49,725 nt of DNA. Origin: CCY15215 sp034932145 (GTDB lineage Bacteria > Cyanobacteriota > Cyanobacteriia > Cyanobacteriales > Spirulinaceae). Below are positions 24,554 through 32,081 of this stretch, in pieces (positions within the stretch are counted from its first letter, which is position 1; each line of letters begins with the position of its first letter). The position numbers and the translations under genes were made by a program. The notes under the pieces are model-generated. The model ran no database searches, was not told where the DNA came from, and worked only from the letters and a program-made list of their open reading frames with translations. The stretch is taken from contig NZ_JAYGHV010000004.1 in assembly GCF_034932145.1 (NCBI RefSeq), positions 1-49,725 of the forward strand, in the 5' to 3' direction.

Positions 24554-24922
24554 ATGAACGAATCCCACGCAATTTCCATTCGCGATCGCGCGACAGGAAA
24601 AGAATATAATGCTAGAGTGCCAAGCGATCGCTACATTCTGCAAAGTCTGGAAGACCAAGAAATAGAGCTTCCTTTTTCCTGTCGCAATGGTGCCTGTACC
24701 ACTTGTGCGGTGCGAGTTCTTTCTGGAGATATCGACCAACCCGAAGCGATCGGACTCTCCCCAGAACTGAAAAAAAAGGGGTATGCGCTATTATGCGTGG
24801 GGTATGCGCGATCGGATATTCGCGTAGAAACTCAAGATGAAGATGAAGTTTATGAACTCCAATTTGGCCAATATTTTGCCAGGGGACGAGTCCGCTTTGG
24901 TTTCCCCCTAGACGAAGATTAA
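24554..24922 (+). CDS. plant-type [2Fe-2S] ferredoxin with C-terminal extension
   Basis: A 122-residue electron carrier. Cluster ligands are Cys43, Cys48, Cys51 (FSCRNGACTTC) and Cys81 (ALLCVGYA). The C-terminal ~25 residues (YELQFGQYFARGRVRFGFPL) extend beyond the usual 97-residue photosynthetic ferredoxin. This resembles the Fed2/FdC2 type in which a C-terminal extension is found, but that subclass assignment is tentative. It lies 27 bp after the PatA-like gene on the same strand and may be co-transcribed with it. The electron partner is unknown. Confidence 0.88.
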   Translation: MNESHAISIRDRATGKEYNARVPSDRYILQSLEDQEIELPFSCRNGACTTCAVRVLSGDIDQPEAIGLSPELKKKGYALLCVGYARSDIRVETQDEDEVYELQFGQYFARGRVRFGFPLDED

Positions 24923-24932
24923 TAGGCTAATT

Positions 24933-24956
24933 CCTACTCCCTACTCCCTACTCCCT
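24933..24956. repeat. CCTACTC tandem heptamer
   Basis: Three consecutive CCTACTC units plus CCT stand 10 bp after the ferredoxin stop codon. A degenerate relative occurs at about 36728-36757, before mltG. Confidence 0.8.
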
Positions 24957-24996
24957 CTTCATGGCATAGTTAGAAGGTACACTTTTTCTAAAATCC

Positions 24997-25848
24997 ATGC
25001 AGTCAACTTCCGCCGAACAACTGCAAATTATCCTTGATATTGCCACAGAAGCCGCCCTTGCTGCTGGGGCAGTTTTGCGAGACTGTTGGGGTAAAATCGA
25101 GTCCGTTGAAGAAAAAGGACGACCAGGCGATCTCGTCACCGAAGTTGACAAAAAATCAGAAGCCGTTATTCTCAAAATTCTCACTCGCCATTTTCCCGAT
25201 CATCCAATCCTAGCAGAAGAATCGGGACGCATTGGCGGCGATCGAGAACAATATTTGTGGGCGATCGATCCCCTCGACGGGACGACAAATTATGCCCACG
25301 GTTATCCCGCTTCTTCCGTTTCTATTGGTTTATTAATTGATAATATTCCTCACATTGGTGTTGTTTACGATCCCGTCCGCGATCGCCTTTACCAAGCAGC
25401 CAAAGGACTCGGGGCAACTTGCAACCGCCGTCCCATCAAAGTCTCCTCCACGACTGATTTACGTCACAGCCTCCTCGTGACGGGCTTCGCTTACGATCGC
25501 CACGAAACAACAGATAATAACTACGCCGAGTTTTGCTATTTAACCCATTTAACCCAAGGCGTTCGCCGGGGAGGGTCAGCAGCCTTAGATTTAGCCCTCG
25601 TCGCTGGCGGTCATTTGGATGGGTATTGGGAACGCGGTTTGAAACCTTGGGATATTGTTGCTGGTATTGTTCTGGTGGAAGAAGCAGGAGGCCGAGTCAC
25701 CGCCTATGATGAGAGTCCTTTCGATCTCCAATCCGGTCGCATCTTAGCCACCAACAGCCAGATTCATTCTGCCCTATCGCGATCGCTCTTAGCAACGCCT
25801 CCCATTAGCGTTTGGTCTAATTTGGCAGAAATGCAAAAATTGACATGA
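24997..25848 (+). CDS. inositol monophosphatase family protein
   Basis: A 283-residue Mg-dependent phosphatase of the IMPase superfamily. The metal-binding motifs are present: the Glu in PILAEESG, DPLDGTTNYAHG around residue 90, and WDIVAGIVLVEEAGG near 220. GDLVTEVDKKSE is the conserved N-terminal substrate-site loop. Cyanobacterial members include inositol-1-phosphatases, histidinol-phosphate phosphatases and fructose-bisphosphatase-like enzymes. The substrate is not decided by sequence. It is soluble and monocistronic by spacing. Confidence 0.9.
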   Translation: MQSTSAEQLQIILDIATEAALAAGAVLRDCWGKIESVEEKGRPGDLVTEVDKKSEAVILKILTRHFPDHPILAEESGRIGGDREQYLWAIDPLDGTTNYAHGYPASSVSIGLLIDNIPHIGVVYDPVRDRLYQAAKGLGATCNRRPIKVSSTTDLRHSLLVTGFAYDRHETTDNNYAEFCYLTHLTQGVRRGGSAALDLALVAGGHLDGYWERGLKPWDIVAGIVLVEEAGGRVTAYDESPFDLQSGRILATNSQIHSALSRSLLATPPISVWSNLAEMQKLT

Positions 25849-25930
25849 AGAAAGTATTTTCCAGTAGAGAAAAAAATAGAGATAATAAGAGTAAACCTCT
25901 AAAAATTCAGAACAGATAGGACGCACGAAC

Positions 25931-25988
25931 GGGCAAGATGCCCGCACTACCCTAAAGATAGAATACGGTAGTGGGAGCGTCTCGCTCC
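25931..25988. repeat. clustered-hairpin element (REP-like)
   Basis: Three stems are packed together: GGGC-aagat-GCCC, CACTACC paired with GGTAGTG across 15 bases, and GGAGC-gtctc-GCTCC. It lies in the 202-bp gap between the IMPase and J-domain genes. It resembles palindromic dispersed repeats of cyanobacteria; termination is an alternative role. Confidence 0.55.
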
Positions 25989-26050
25989 TTAACCATTTCA
26001 GTCCTAATACACAATAACTGCAACTAATTCTATTCCCTATCGAGAAAATT

Positions 26051-26998
26051 ATGCCTTTTAACATTCAACGCGGACTTTTTAAATATGACATCACCGATCA
26101 CTATGCCATTTTAGGTATTCCTGTGAATACCGAGGCCAAAGCGATTCGCAAACAATATCTCAAACTTGCCCACAGTCTCCACCCCGATAAATTAAGAGAA
26201 GCCAGCGATCGCGATCGCAAACAAGCCAATGAGATCTTATCCAAATTAGTTAATCCTGCCTACGAAGCCCTACAGGAAAAAGCCAAGAACCGCACAGAAT
26301 ATCATATCGTCCTCGAACAGACAGGCAAGCGTTTAGCCGCCGAAGGATTACCCAGCCTAGAAACTGAGGGGGCCAAAAAATTGGCTCAAGCAGGTAGCAG
26401 CGATGTTGATGCAGCCTATAAGCGAGAGATATCCAACTTAGCCTCAAATCAATATAAGGCGATCGGTCAAGTCCTAGAAAACATCGCCGCCCTGAGTGAA
26501 TTAAATCTAGTTTACCTGATGCGGAAAGAAGGACAAGGAGTGAGAAAATCAACATCGAGTCAGACAGCAGCTAAACCCTCTTCCCCCAAACAAGGACAAA
26601 AACCCAGTCCTTCTGGGGAACCCGTCCCCCAAAGTTCCCCAGTCGATCCCTACACTCGTCGGGCGCGGGAATATCTTGAAAAAGGCAATTATGCCAAATC
26701 AATCTTAGAATTGCGGGACGGTCTCAAACTCGATCCCAAAAATAGCGCTTGTCATAGTTTAATGGGATTGGCCTATTTAAAACAAAATCAGGTCAGCATG
26801 GCGAAAGTACATATTATGAAAGCCCTGCAATACAACCCCAAAGATGAACTCGGACTCAAAGGCAAAGCTGCCCTCGATCGCCTTGCTGGAAAAACCGGGG
26901 GCAAACAACAAAGCACATCAACAGGAAAGGGAAAATCCAGCAAGTCCGATAATAAATCGGGGGGAATGTTTGGGTTATTTGGAGGGAAGAAAAAGTAA
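26051..26998 (+). CDS. J-domain protein with C-terminal TPR repeats
   Basis: A 315-residue co-chaperone-like protein. The J-domain occupies residues ~14-90 with DHYAILGIPVNTEAKAIRKQ and the HPD tripeptide in AHSLHPDKL, so it could stimulate an Hsp70 ATPase. A middle helical region follows, then a Ser/Pro/Lys linker (about 175-205). TPR-like repeats start at RRAREYLEKGNYAKSILELR and continue with HSLMGLAYLKQNQVSMAKVH. The tail is Gly/Lys-rich (GGMFGLFGGKKK). There is no zinc-finger region, so it is not a canonical DnaJ. hisZ starts 11 bp after the stop, on the same strand. Confidence 0.9.
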   Translation: MPFNIQRGLFKYDITDHYAILGIPVNTEAKAIRKQYLKLAHSLHPDKLREASDRDRKQANEILSKLVNPAYEALQEKAKNRTEYHIVLEQTGKRLAAEGLPSLETEGAKKLAQAGSSDVDAAYKREISNLASNQYKAIGQVLENIAALSELNLVYLMRKEGQGVRKSTSSQTAAKPSSPKQGQKPSPSGEPVPQSSPVDPYTRRAREYLEKGNYAKSILELRDGLKLDPKNSACHSLMGLAYLKQNQVSMAKVHIMKALQYNPKDELGLKGKAALDRLAGKTGGKQQSTSTGKGKSSKSDNKSGGMFGLFGGKKK

Positions 26999-27009
26999 TT
27001 AACAATAAC

Positions 27010-28245
27010 ATGATCCACCAACCGCCAGCCGGAACTCGAGATTTACTGCCCCTTGACGTGGCACAAAAACGCTGGATCGCCGATCGCCTGCGCCAAGTTT
27101 TCCATCAGTGGGGCTATCAGCGCATTATTACCTCCACCTTAGAACGGATGGATGCACTCACGGCGGGAGGGGCGATCGATCCCGACACGGTGATTCAAAT
27201 TGAAGATACATCGGAAGGTCGGTTGGGGTTACGACCGGAATTGACAGCTTCCATCGCCAGGGCTGCAGTGACTCGCATGGCTGGAAGTACTTATCCTCAA
27301 CGTTTATATTACAATGCCAATGTTTTTCGCCGCTTTAAGGGGGGACACCACGGACGGCAAATGGAATTCTATCAAACTGGGGTAGAACTATTACACGCCG
27401 CCGGAAGTTTGGCAGATACGGAAATTCTCCTCTTATTGGCAGAGGGTTTGCAATCTTTAGGCATGGCAGAATGGCATATTATTCTAGGAGAAGCGGGATT
27501 AACGCGATCGCTTCTCTCGATTTTCCCTGAGTCAATACGAACAACCATTCGCCGTTGTATTGCTAATCTCGATCGCGTCACATTGGAATCCTTGGCACAT
27601 CCAGACTTATCGGAGGGTTTGCGAGAGAAAGCCTTAATGTTATTCGACCTGCGAGGCAAGCCTGCGGATGTATTACAAACGGTTTCAAGTTGGGATTTGG
27701 ATACTCGAGGAAAAAGTATTGTTAATGACTTAAAAAATCTCTGCGATCGCTTAGAAAAGAGTTCTACCCATCTTCCTATTGTTCTCGATTTGAGTTTAAT
27801 TGAAACAATTGATTACTATACCGGCATTGTTTTTGAAGTGGTTTCCGCCCAAAATAATCAATACCGAGTCCTGGGCAAAGGCGGACGCTACGATCGCCTC
27901 CTCGAACTCTACCATCCTGAAGGGAAAAGCACGCCTGGAGTGGGTTTTGCGTTGAATTTAGAGGAGTTACACGCTTGTTTGCTTTCTAGCGAGGATTTAC
28001 CGCGATCGACCCCAGCCAGCGATTTCTTAGTCATTCCCACCAGTCCTCAAGCAGAAATTGCCGCGATCGCCCACGCTCAAACTTTGCGGAATGCAGAACC
28101 CTCGGTCAGGGTAGAATTAGATTTGGGAGGACGTTCCCCCGAAGGGATTCGCGAATATGCCAAAAGTTCTCGCATTTCCCGTTTAGTGTGGATCGAAGCG
28201 GATGGAACGCCAAATATTGAAATTTTAACAGACAAGACAAAATAA
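27010..28245 (+). CDS. hisZ: ATP phosphoribosyltransferase regulatory subunit
   Basis: A 411-residue HisZ, a catalytically inactive histidyl-tRNA-synthetase paralogue that activates the short HisG in the first step of histidine synthesis. It begins PPAGTRDLLPLDVAQKRWI. The class II motifs are seen in EDTSEGRLGLRPELTASIAR, RLYYNANVFRRF and HHGRQMEFYQTGVELL. The later segment YYTGIVFEVVSAQNNQYRVLGKGGRYD, read in two parts, is also typical. It has no C-terminal anticodon-binding domain of the HisS type. Its stop codon overlaps the next start by one base (TAATG), indicating translational coupling. Confidence 0.92.
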   Translation: MIHQPPAGTRDLLPLDVAQKRWIADRLRQVFHQWGYQRIITSTLERMDALTAGGAIDPDTVIQIEDTSEGRLGLRPELTASIARAAVTRMAGSTYPQRLYYNANVFRRFKGGHHGRQMEFYQTGVELLHAAGSLADTEILLLLAEGLQSLGMAEWHIILGEAGLTRSLLSIFPESIRTTIRRCIANLDRVTLESLAHPDLSEGLREKALMLFDLRGKPADVLQTVSSWDLDTRGKSIVNDLKNLCDRLEKSSTHLPIVLDLSLIETIDYYTGIVFEVVSAQNNQYRVLGKGGRYDRLLELYHPEGKSTPGVGFALNLEELHACLLSSEDLPRSTPASDFLVIPTSPQAEIAAIAHAQTLRNAEPSVRVELDLGGRSPEGIREYAKSSRISRLVWIEADGTPNIEILTDKTK

Positions 28246-28514
28246 TGTACTTAATTCTCTATGCAAAACCCGGCTGTCATTTATGTGAAGGATTACAAGA
28301 AAAATTAGAACAATGCCTTCATCAAGAGGATTTTGCTGGGGTAGAATTGGTCGTTCGCGATATCACTACGCGAGAGGATTGGTTTGCAGCCTATCAATAC
28401 GAAATTCCCGTATTAGCAAGGGAAATAGAGGGAAAAGAGCAGATTTTACCCCGTCCTTCCCCTCGTACTTCCCCGCGTCAATTAGAGAAACTGTTGCGGA
28501 AATATGGATTTTGA
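28245..28514 (+). CDS. glutaredoxin-like (DUF836) small thiol protein
   Basis: An 89-residue thioredoxin-fold protein. It begins MYLILYAKPGCHLCEGLQEK with a CxxC (Cys9, Cys12) in the position of the glutaredoxin active site. It has a cis-Pro-like YEIPVLA segment near residue 58. It is shorter and more divergent than true glutaredoxins and fits the DUF836 group. Its start overlaps the hisZ stop codon by one base. A redox link with histidine synthesis is not implied by any known mechanism. Confidence 0.85.
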   Translation: MYLILYAKPGCHLCEGLQEKLEQCLHQEDFAGVELVVRDITTREDWFAAYQYEIPVLAREIEGKEQILPRPSPRTSPRQLEKLLRKYGF

Positions 28515-28525
28515 TTTTTCCGTAG

Positions 28526-28544
28526 GGGTTTGGTCTCCAAACCC
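28526..28544. terminator. hairpin between convergent genes
   Basis: GGGTTTGG-tct-CCAAACCC is an 8-bp perfect stem with a 3-base loop, 11 bp after the glutaredoxin-like gene and before the convergent zinc-ribbon gene. T-rich sequence downstream is poor, so termination is plausible but not certain. Confidence 0.5.
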
Positions 28545-28553
28545 TCCCCTTGA

Positions 28554-29897
28554 TTAGTATTTTGTATAAACGGGAGGATTAGCTCGTTTCCCAGGACTAG
28601 AAATAATACGGGGGATATTTCGTAAAGACAGTTGTAGATTCTCCAAACCCGACTCTAAAGTATCGCAACGGGCTAATATCTTGGTCATTTGGTCATAAAG
28701 TTGCATTTGTTGAGTTTCGAGGGCAGATTGGCGCTCTTTATCTTCTTTACTACCCTGTTGCAGCGTCATTTGTTGCTGAGTTAAATGGGATTGCCAACGT
28801 TTACGAATCTGTTGTAATTGTTCGCTTAAATGAGATTGCTGAAACTTGAGTTCTTTTTGTTCTCGATTGAACTCTTGAATATGATTTCCTATAAGTTCTT
28901 TTTGTTCTCGACTGAACTCTTGAATACGATTTCCTATAAGTTCTTCTTGTTTTTGTTCTTTCTCACTAGAAACCCGATCGCGCTCGGCGATCGCCCCTTC
29001 TAATTTGATATTGTCTTCTCTAAGTTGTTGGATTTGAGTTTGTTGTCTAGCGAGTTGAGATTCGAGGCGATCGCATTTAGCCGTTAATGTTGCTTGTAGC
29101 GTTTTCCCTTCTTCCTGTTTGCGATCGAGATGTTCTTGTTGTGCAGTAAGCTGAGAATGTAGGCGATCGCGCTCCTGAGAAATTTGCTGAATTTGTGTCG
29201 TTACAGTTTCGATTTGCTGCTGAAACTGCTCTTTTAATCGCTCTACTGCTTGAAATTGAGAGAGTTGTAAAGATGTCCGAGATTGCAGTTCCACCCGTAA
29301 TAGTTCGATATCTCGCATCTGCTCCGGAAGAAGCATTTGCGAAGATCGATTGCTTGTTTCAGTGCTTGTTTTTTCAACTTCTTCTGCGATCGTAGCGGGG
29401 TTAGTGTTTTGTAATTGAGCAAATTGTAATTGCAGTTGCGATCGCTCCTCCTCCGCCCGCGTAAAACGTTGTAAAATCCATTCTAGAACTTCTCTTCCTT
29501 CCGGTGGAATGCGCTCTAAAGAAGGAATTGAAGAAGAATTTACAGAAGAAATTGAAGACGGGTTTGGTGCAGGAGAAGAGTAAGATGGAGAAGGAATATT
29601 AGCTGCAAATTGTTGCGATCGCACTTGTTCTAATTGAATGCGATTTCTTTCTCCCTCTTGTTGAGCATTATTCAATTGTCTTTGTAACTTCGCAACCTGT
29701 TCTTTTTGAGCTTGTTGGGTACTCCACATATAATGCGCCCAAGCCTGGATTTTTTCCAAAGAAGACACCGATATCTGATGTTCTACTCGCAAAGGACCAA
29801 CAATCGATAAACACGAAGAAGAAAGCTCCCAACCACAAACATGACAGCGCTGAACTTTTCCTTTTACATAAGTCGTTTTACAAACCGGACATTCCAT
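28554..29897 (-). CDS. zinc-ribbon protein with long coiled coil, unknown function
   Basis: A 447-residue protein. The N-terminus carries a CxxC...CxxC zinc ribbon (Cys3, Cys6, Cys18, Cys21). A short conserved region with EKIQAWAHYMWSTQQAQKEQ follows, then about 330 residues of Gln/Glu-rich coiled coil. A Ser/Pro/Asn-rich break lies near 105-130. Two near-identical 15-residue repeats (ELIGNRIQEFSREQK and ELIGNHIQEFNREQK) sit at about 320-350, encoded by a 45-bp tandem duplication at 28850-28939. The C-terminus is basic. I do not recognise a named family. It lies four bases downstream of another zinc-ribbon gene, so the two probably form an operon. Confidence 0.75.
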   Translation of the reverse strand: MECPVCKTTYVKGKVQRCHVCGWELSSSCLSIVGPLRVEHQISVSSLEKIQAWAHYMWSTQQAQKEQVAKLQRQLNNAQQEGERNRIQLEQVRSQQFAANIPSPSYSSPAPNPSSISSVNSSSIPSLERIPPEGREVLEWILQRFTRAEEERSQLQLQFAQLQNTNPATIAEEVEKTSTETSNRSSQMLLPEQMRDIELLRVELQSRTSLQLSQFQAVERLKEQFQQQIETVTTQIQQISQERDRLHSQLTAQQEHLDRKQEEGKTLQATLTAKCDRLESQLARQQTQIQQLREDNIKLEGAIAERDRVSSEKEQKQEELIGNRIQEFSREQKELIGNHIQEFNREQKELKFQQSHLSEQLQQIRKRWQSHLTQQQMTLQQGSKEDKERQSALETQQMQLYDQMTKILARCDTLESGLENLQLSLRNIPRIISSPGKRANPPVYTKY

Positions 29898-29901
29898 AAT
29901 T

Positions 29902-30267
29902 TTAGTTATCAGTTAAACTTAATAGCGTGACGAACAAACTAACTAAAATAACTCCCAAGAAAAGCAATAAACCGCGATTTTGCCTGCACCAGAATTGTAA
30001 TGCTTTCCAACCTTGTAACGGGGGGACAATATCCTCTTGCCAAGAAGCGCGATCGCAGTACATCGTACAAGTTTTCGCATAGGGACGTTGGGGATAGGTG
30101 CAGGTTTCATCTTCGTGATAAACACAGCGATCGCATAAAAAAGATTCTCCTTGAGCTTGATAGAGCGGAATTCCTTGATGTCCGTAGGCTTTCAGAATAA
30201 CACCGCAATGGGGACATTTTATCGCCTCAGAGGTGACTAAATTTTCGCATTGAGGGCAATTGGGCAT
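29902..30267 (-). CDS. zinc-ribbon, single-pass membrane protein, unknown function
   Basis: A 121-residue protein. An N-terminal zinc ribbon (CPQCENLVTSEAIKCPHCG) is followed by a second cysteine-rich segment (CDRCVYHEDETCTYPQR, then CTMYC), so up to nine cysteines could bind metal. One membrane helix, GLLLFLGVILVSLFVTLLSL, stands near the C-terminus, so the metal-binding part probably faces the cytosol as a tail-anchored domain. It is co-directional with and just upstream of the coiled-coil zinc-ribbon gene. No function is assigned. Confidence 0.75.
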   Translation of the reverse strand: MPNCPQCENLVTSEAIKCPHCGVILKAYGHQGIPLYQAQGESFLCDRCVYHEDETCTYPQRPYAKTCTMYCDRASWQEDIVPPLQGWKALQFWCRQNRGLLLFLGVILVSLFVTLLSLTDN

Positions 30268-30502
30268 AATCCTTCGGCCTAGTAAAGTTTACTAACAAAA
30301 AAAGGCTACAAATTTTTTATACAACAGATGTCAGTAGATCGCAAAGTTCAAGTAGCGATCGCCCAAAACTTACCCTCACTGCTTGTAACAGTTCTTAAAG
30401 TTTGCTTAAATTAAGCAGTGGGCAATAATTGGGATAACTCTAATATGCCAATTGATTTGTGTTGCTCAAAAATCCCCATCCCTAGGTTAAGGAGTGTCAA
30501 TC

Positions 30503-31099
30503 ATGGAAGGATGCCTCAGAGTCGGTCAACCCGCCCCAGATTTTACGGCAACTGCCGTTTACGATCAAGAATTTAAAACCTTGAAGCTCGCAGATTATCG
30601 CGGTAAATATGTTATTCTTTTCTTTTACCCTTTAGATTTCACTTTTGTTTGTCCCACAGAAATTACGGCTTTTAGCGATCGCTATGAAGATTTTAGCAAA
30701 ATCGACACAGAAGTTCTCGGGGTTTCTGTCGATAGTGAATTTTCTCACCTAGCTTGGATTCAAACCGATCGCAAGGAAGGGGGAATTGGCGATATTGCCT
30801 ACCCTCTCGTTTCCGACATCAAAAAAGAAATTAGTACAGCTTACAACGTTCTCGATCCCGATGCAGGGGTTGCATTGCGCGGCCTCTTCATCATTGATAA
30901 AGATGGGGTTATTCAGCACGAAACAGTGAATAATCTCTCCTTCGGACGTAGTGTAGACGAAACGCTGCGAACCCTAAAAGCAATTCAATACGTGCAGTCT
31001 CACCCTGATGAGGTTTGTCCGGCGGGATGGCAAGAAGGTGATAAAACAATGGTTCCCGATCCGAAAAAGTCGAAAGTTTATTTTTCTGCTGTTTCTTAA
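30503..31099 (+). CDS. typical 2-Cys peroxiredoxin
   Basis: A 198-residue thiol peroxidase that reduces H2O2 and organic hydroperoxides, re-reduced by thioredoxin. Peroxidatic Cys50 is in FTFVCPTEITAF and resolving Cys172 in DEVCPAGW. A GGIG loop (KEGGIGDIAYP) and a C-terminal YF (KVYFSAVS) are both present. Together these mark the overoxidation-sensitive eukaryote-like type also known in cyanobacteria. The open frame starts with GTG three codons earlier. AAGGAG lies nine bases before the ATG at 30503, so that is the start. A convincing terminator follows. Confidence 0.95.
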   Translation: MEGCLRVGQPAPDFTATAVYDQEFKTLKLADYRGKYVILFFYPLDFTFVCPTEITAFSDRYEDFSKIDTEVLGVSVDSEFSHLAWIQTDRKEGGIGDIAYPLVSDIKKEISTAYNVLDPDAGVALRGLFIIDKDGVIQHETVNNLSFGRSVDETLRTLKAIQYVQSHPDEVCPAGWQEGDKTMVPDPKKSKVYFSAVS

Positions 31100-31122
31100 T
31101 TCTGCATTTCGGAATCTTTGGG

Positions 31123-31154
31123 AGGAGGCGATCGCAATGTCGTCTCCTGTTTTT
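31123..31154 (+). terminator. rho-independent terminator of the peroxiredoxin gene
   Basis: A ten-pair stem AGGAGGCGAT/GTCGTCTCCT-type (two G-U pairs) with a 6-base loop is followed by GTTTTT, 23 bp after the stop codon. Confidence 0.8.
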
Positions 31155-31170
31155 GGTTATATTTGAGAGT

Positions 31171-32025
31171 TTAAGCCATCAATTTCATGCTGAGATCGAG
31201 CCAAGGCGATCGCGTAATGGGTGCGCTACTGGAAATATAATCAACTCCTGTTTCTGCAATAGGATAAATAGTTTTTAAAGTAATATTTCCTGATGCTTCA
31301 ATGCGGGTTGCAGGATTGCGATCGCGGATAATTTTGACGGCTTCTCCCATCGTTTCAACGGTCATATTATCGAGCATGATAATATCAGCTTGATACTCTA
31401 ATGCTTCTCGAACCTCAGAAATGTTACTGGTTTCTACTTCAATCGTTAAAGGATAGGGGAGTGTAGCGCGAACTTGCGCGATCGCTTTACCAATTCCCCC
31501 GGCTGCTTGAATGTGATTATCTTTAATCATAGCTGCATCATCGAGTCCCATACGGTGATTTATTGCCCCTCCCACTCCTGTAGCATATTTTTCTAAGAGT
31601 CTTAAACCAGGAGTTGTTTTGCGGGTATCGACAAAGCGCGCGGGGAGAGTCGCGATCGCCTCAACATATTGGCGAGTTGCTGAAGCAATTCCACTCAAGC
31701 GCATGGTTAAATTTAAGGCCACTCTTTCTCCCATCAGCAAGGCATCAAAAGGACCTTCTAAAGCAGCAATAATGGTTCCCTCTGAGCAGCATTCACCCTC
31801 TTTAACCTTAGCGGTAAAACGAACCTCTGGATTGAGTAGATGAAAAATGCGAGCGGCGATCGGTAATCCTGCAATCATTCCCGTTTCTTTCACGATCCAA
31901 TTTGCTTTACCCCAGGGCATTTCTGAGGTGAGTAAACCTTGAGTTGCGCGATCGCCGCGACCAATATCTTCCAAAAGCCAGCTTTTTAAACTAGGATCGA
32001 GAACGATCCAAGGGGGTAATATCAT
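31171..32025 (-). CDS. nadC: nicotinate-nucleotide diphosphorylase (carboxylating)
   Basis: A 284-residue quinolinate phosphoribosyltransferase, which makes nicotinate mononucleotide from quinolinate and PRPP in de novo NAD synthesis. Motifs: LLEDIGRGDRATQGLL near the N-terminus, ALNLTMRLSGIAS, FVDTRKTTPGLRLLEKYA, GGAINHRMGLDDAAMIKDNH and IMLDNMT, with EASGNITLKTI near the end. The longer open frame starting at 32142 would overlap the HD-GYP gene. The ATG at 32023-32025 gives the normal family length, so I start there. It lies 56 bp downstream of the HD-GYP regulator on the same strand. Confidence 0.93.
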   Translation of the reverse strand: MILPPWIVLDPSLKSWLLEDIGRGDRATQGLLTSEMPWGKANWIVKETGMIAGLPIAARIFHLLNPEVRFTAKVKEGECCSEGTIIAALEGPFDALLMGERVALNLTMRLSGIASATRQYVEAIATLPARFVDTRKTTPGLRLLEKYATGVGGAINHRMGLDDAAMIKDNHIQAAGGIGKAIAQVRATLPYPLTIEVETSNISEVREALEYQADIIMLDNMTVETMGEAVKIIRDRNPATRIEASGNITLKTIYPIAETGVDYISSSAPITRSPWLDLSMKLMA

Positions 32026-32081
32026 CGCCAAAATTGAACCTAAAATTTTGTCTTGTAATTTTGTTTTGCATCGATACCAGT

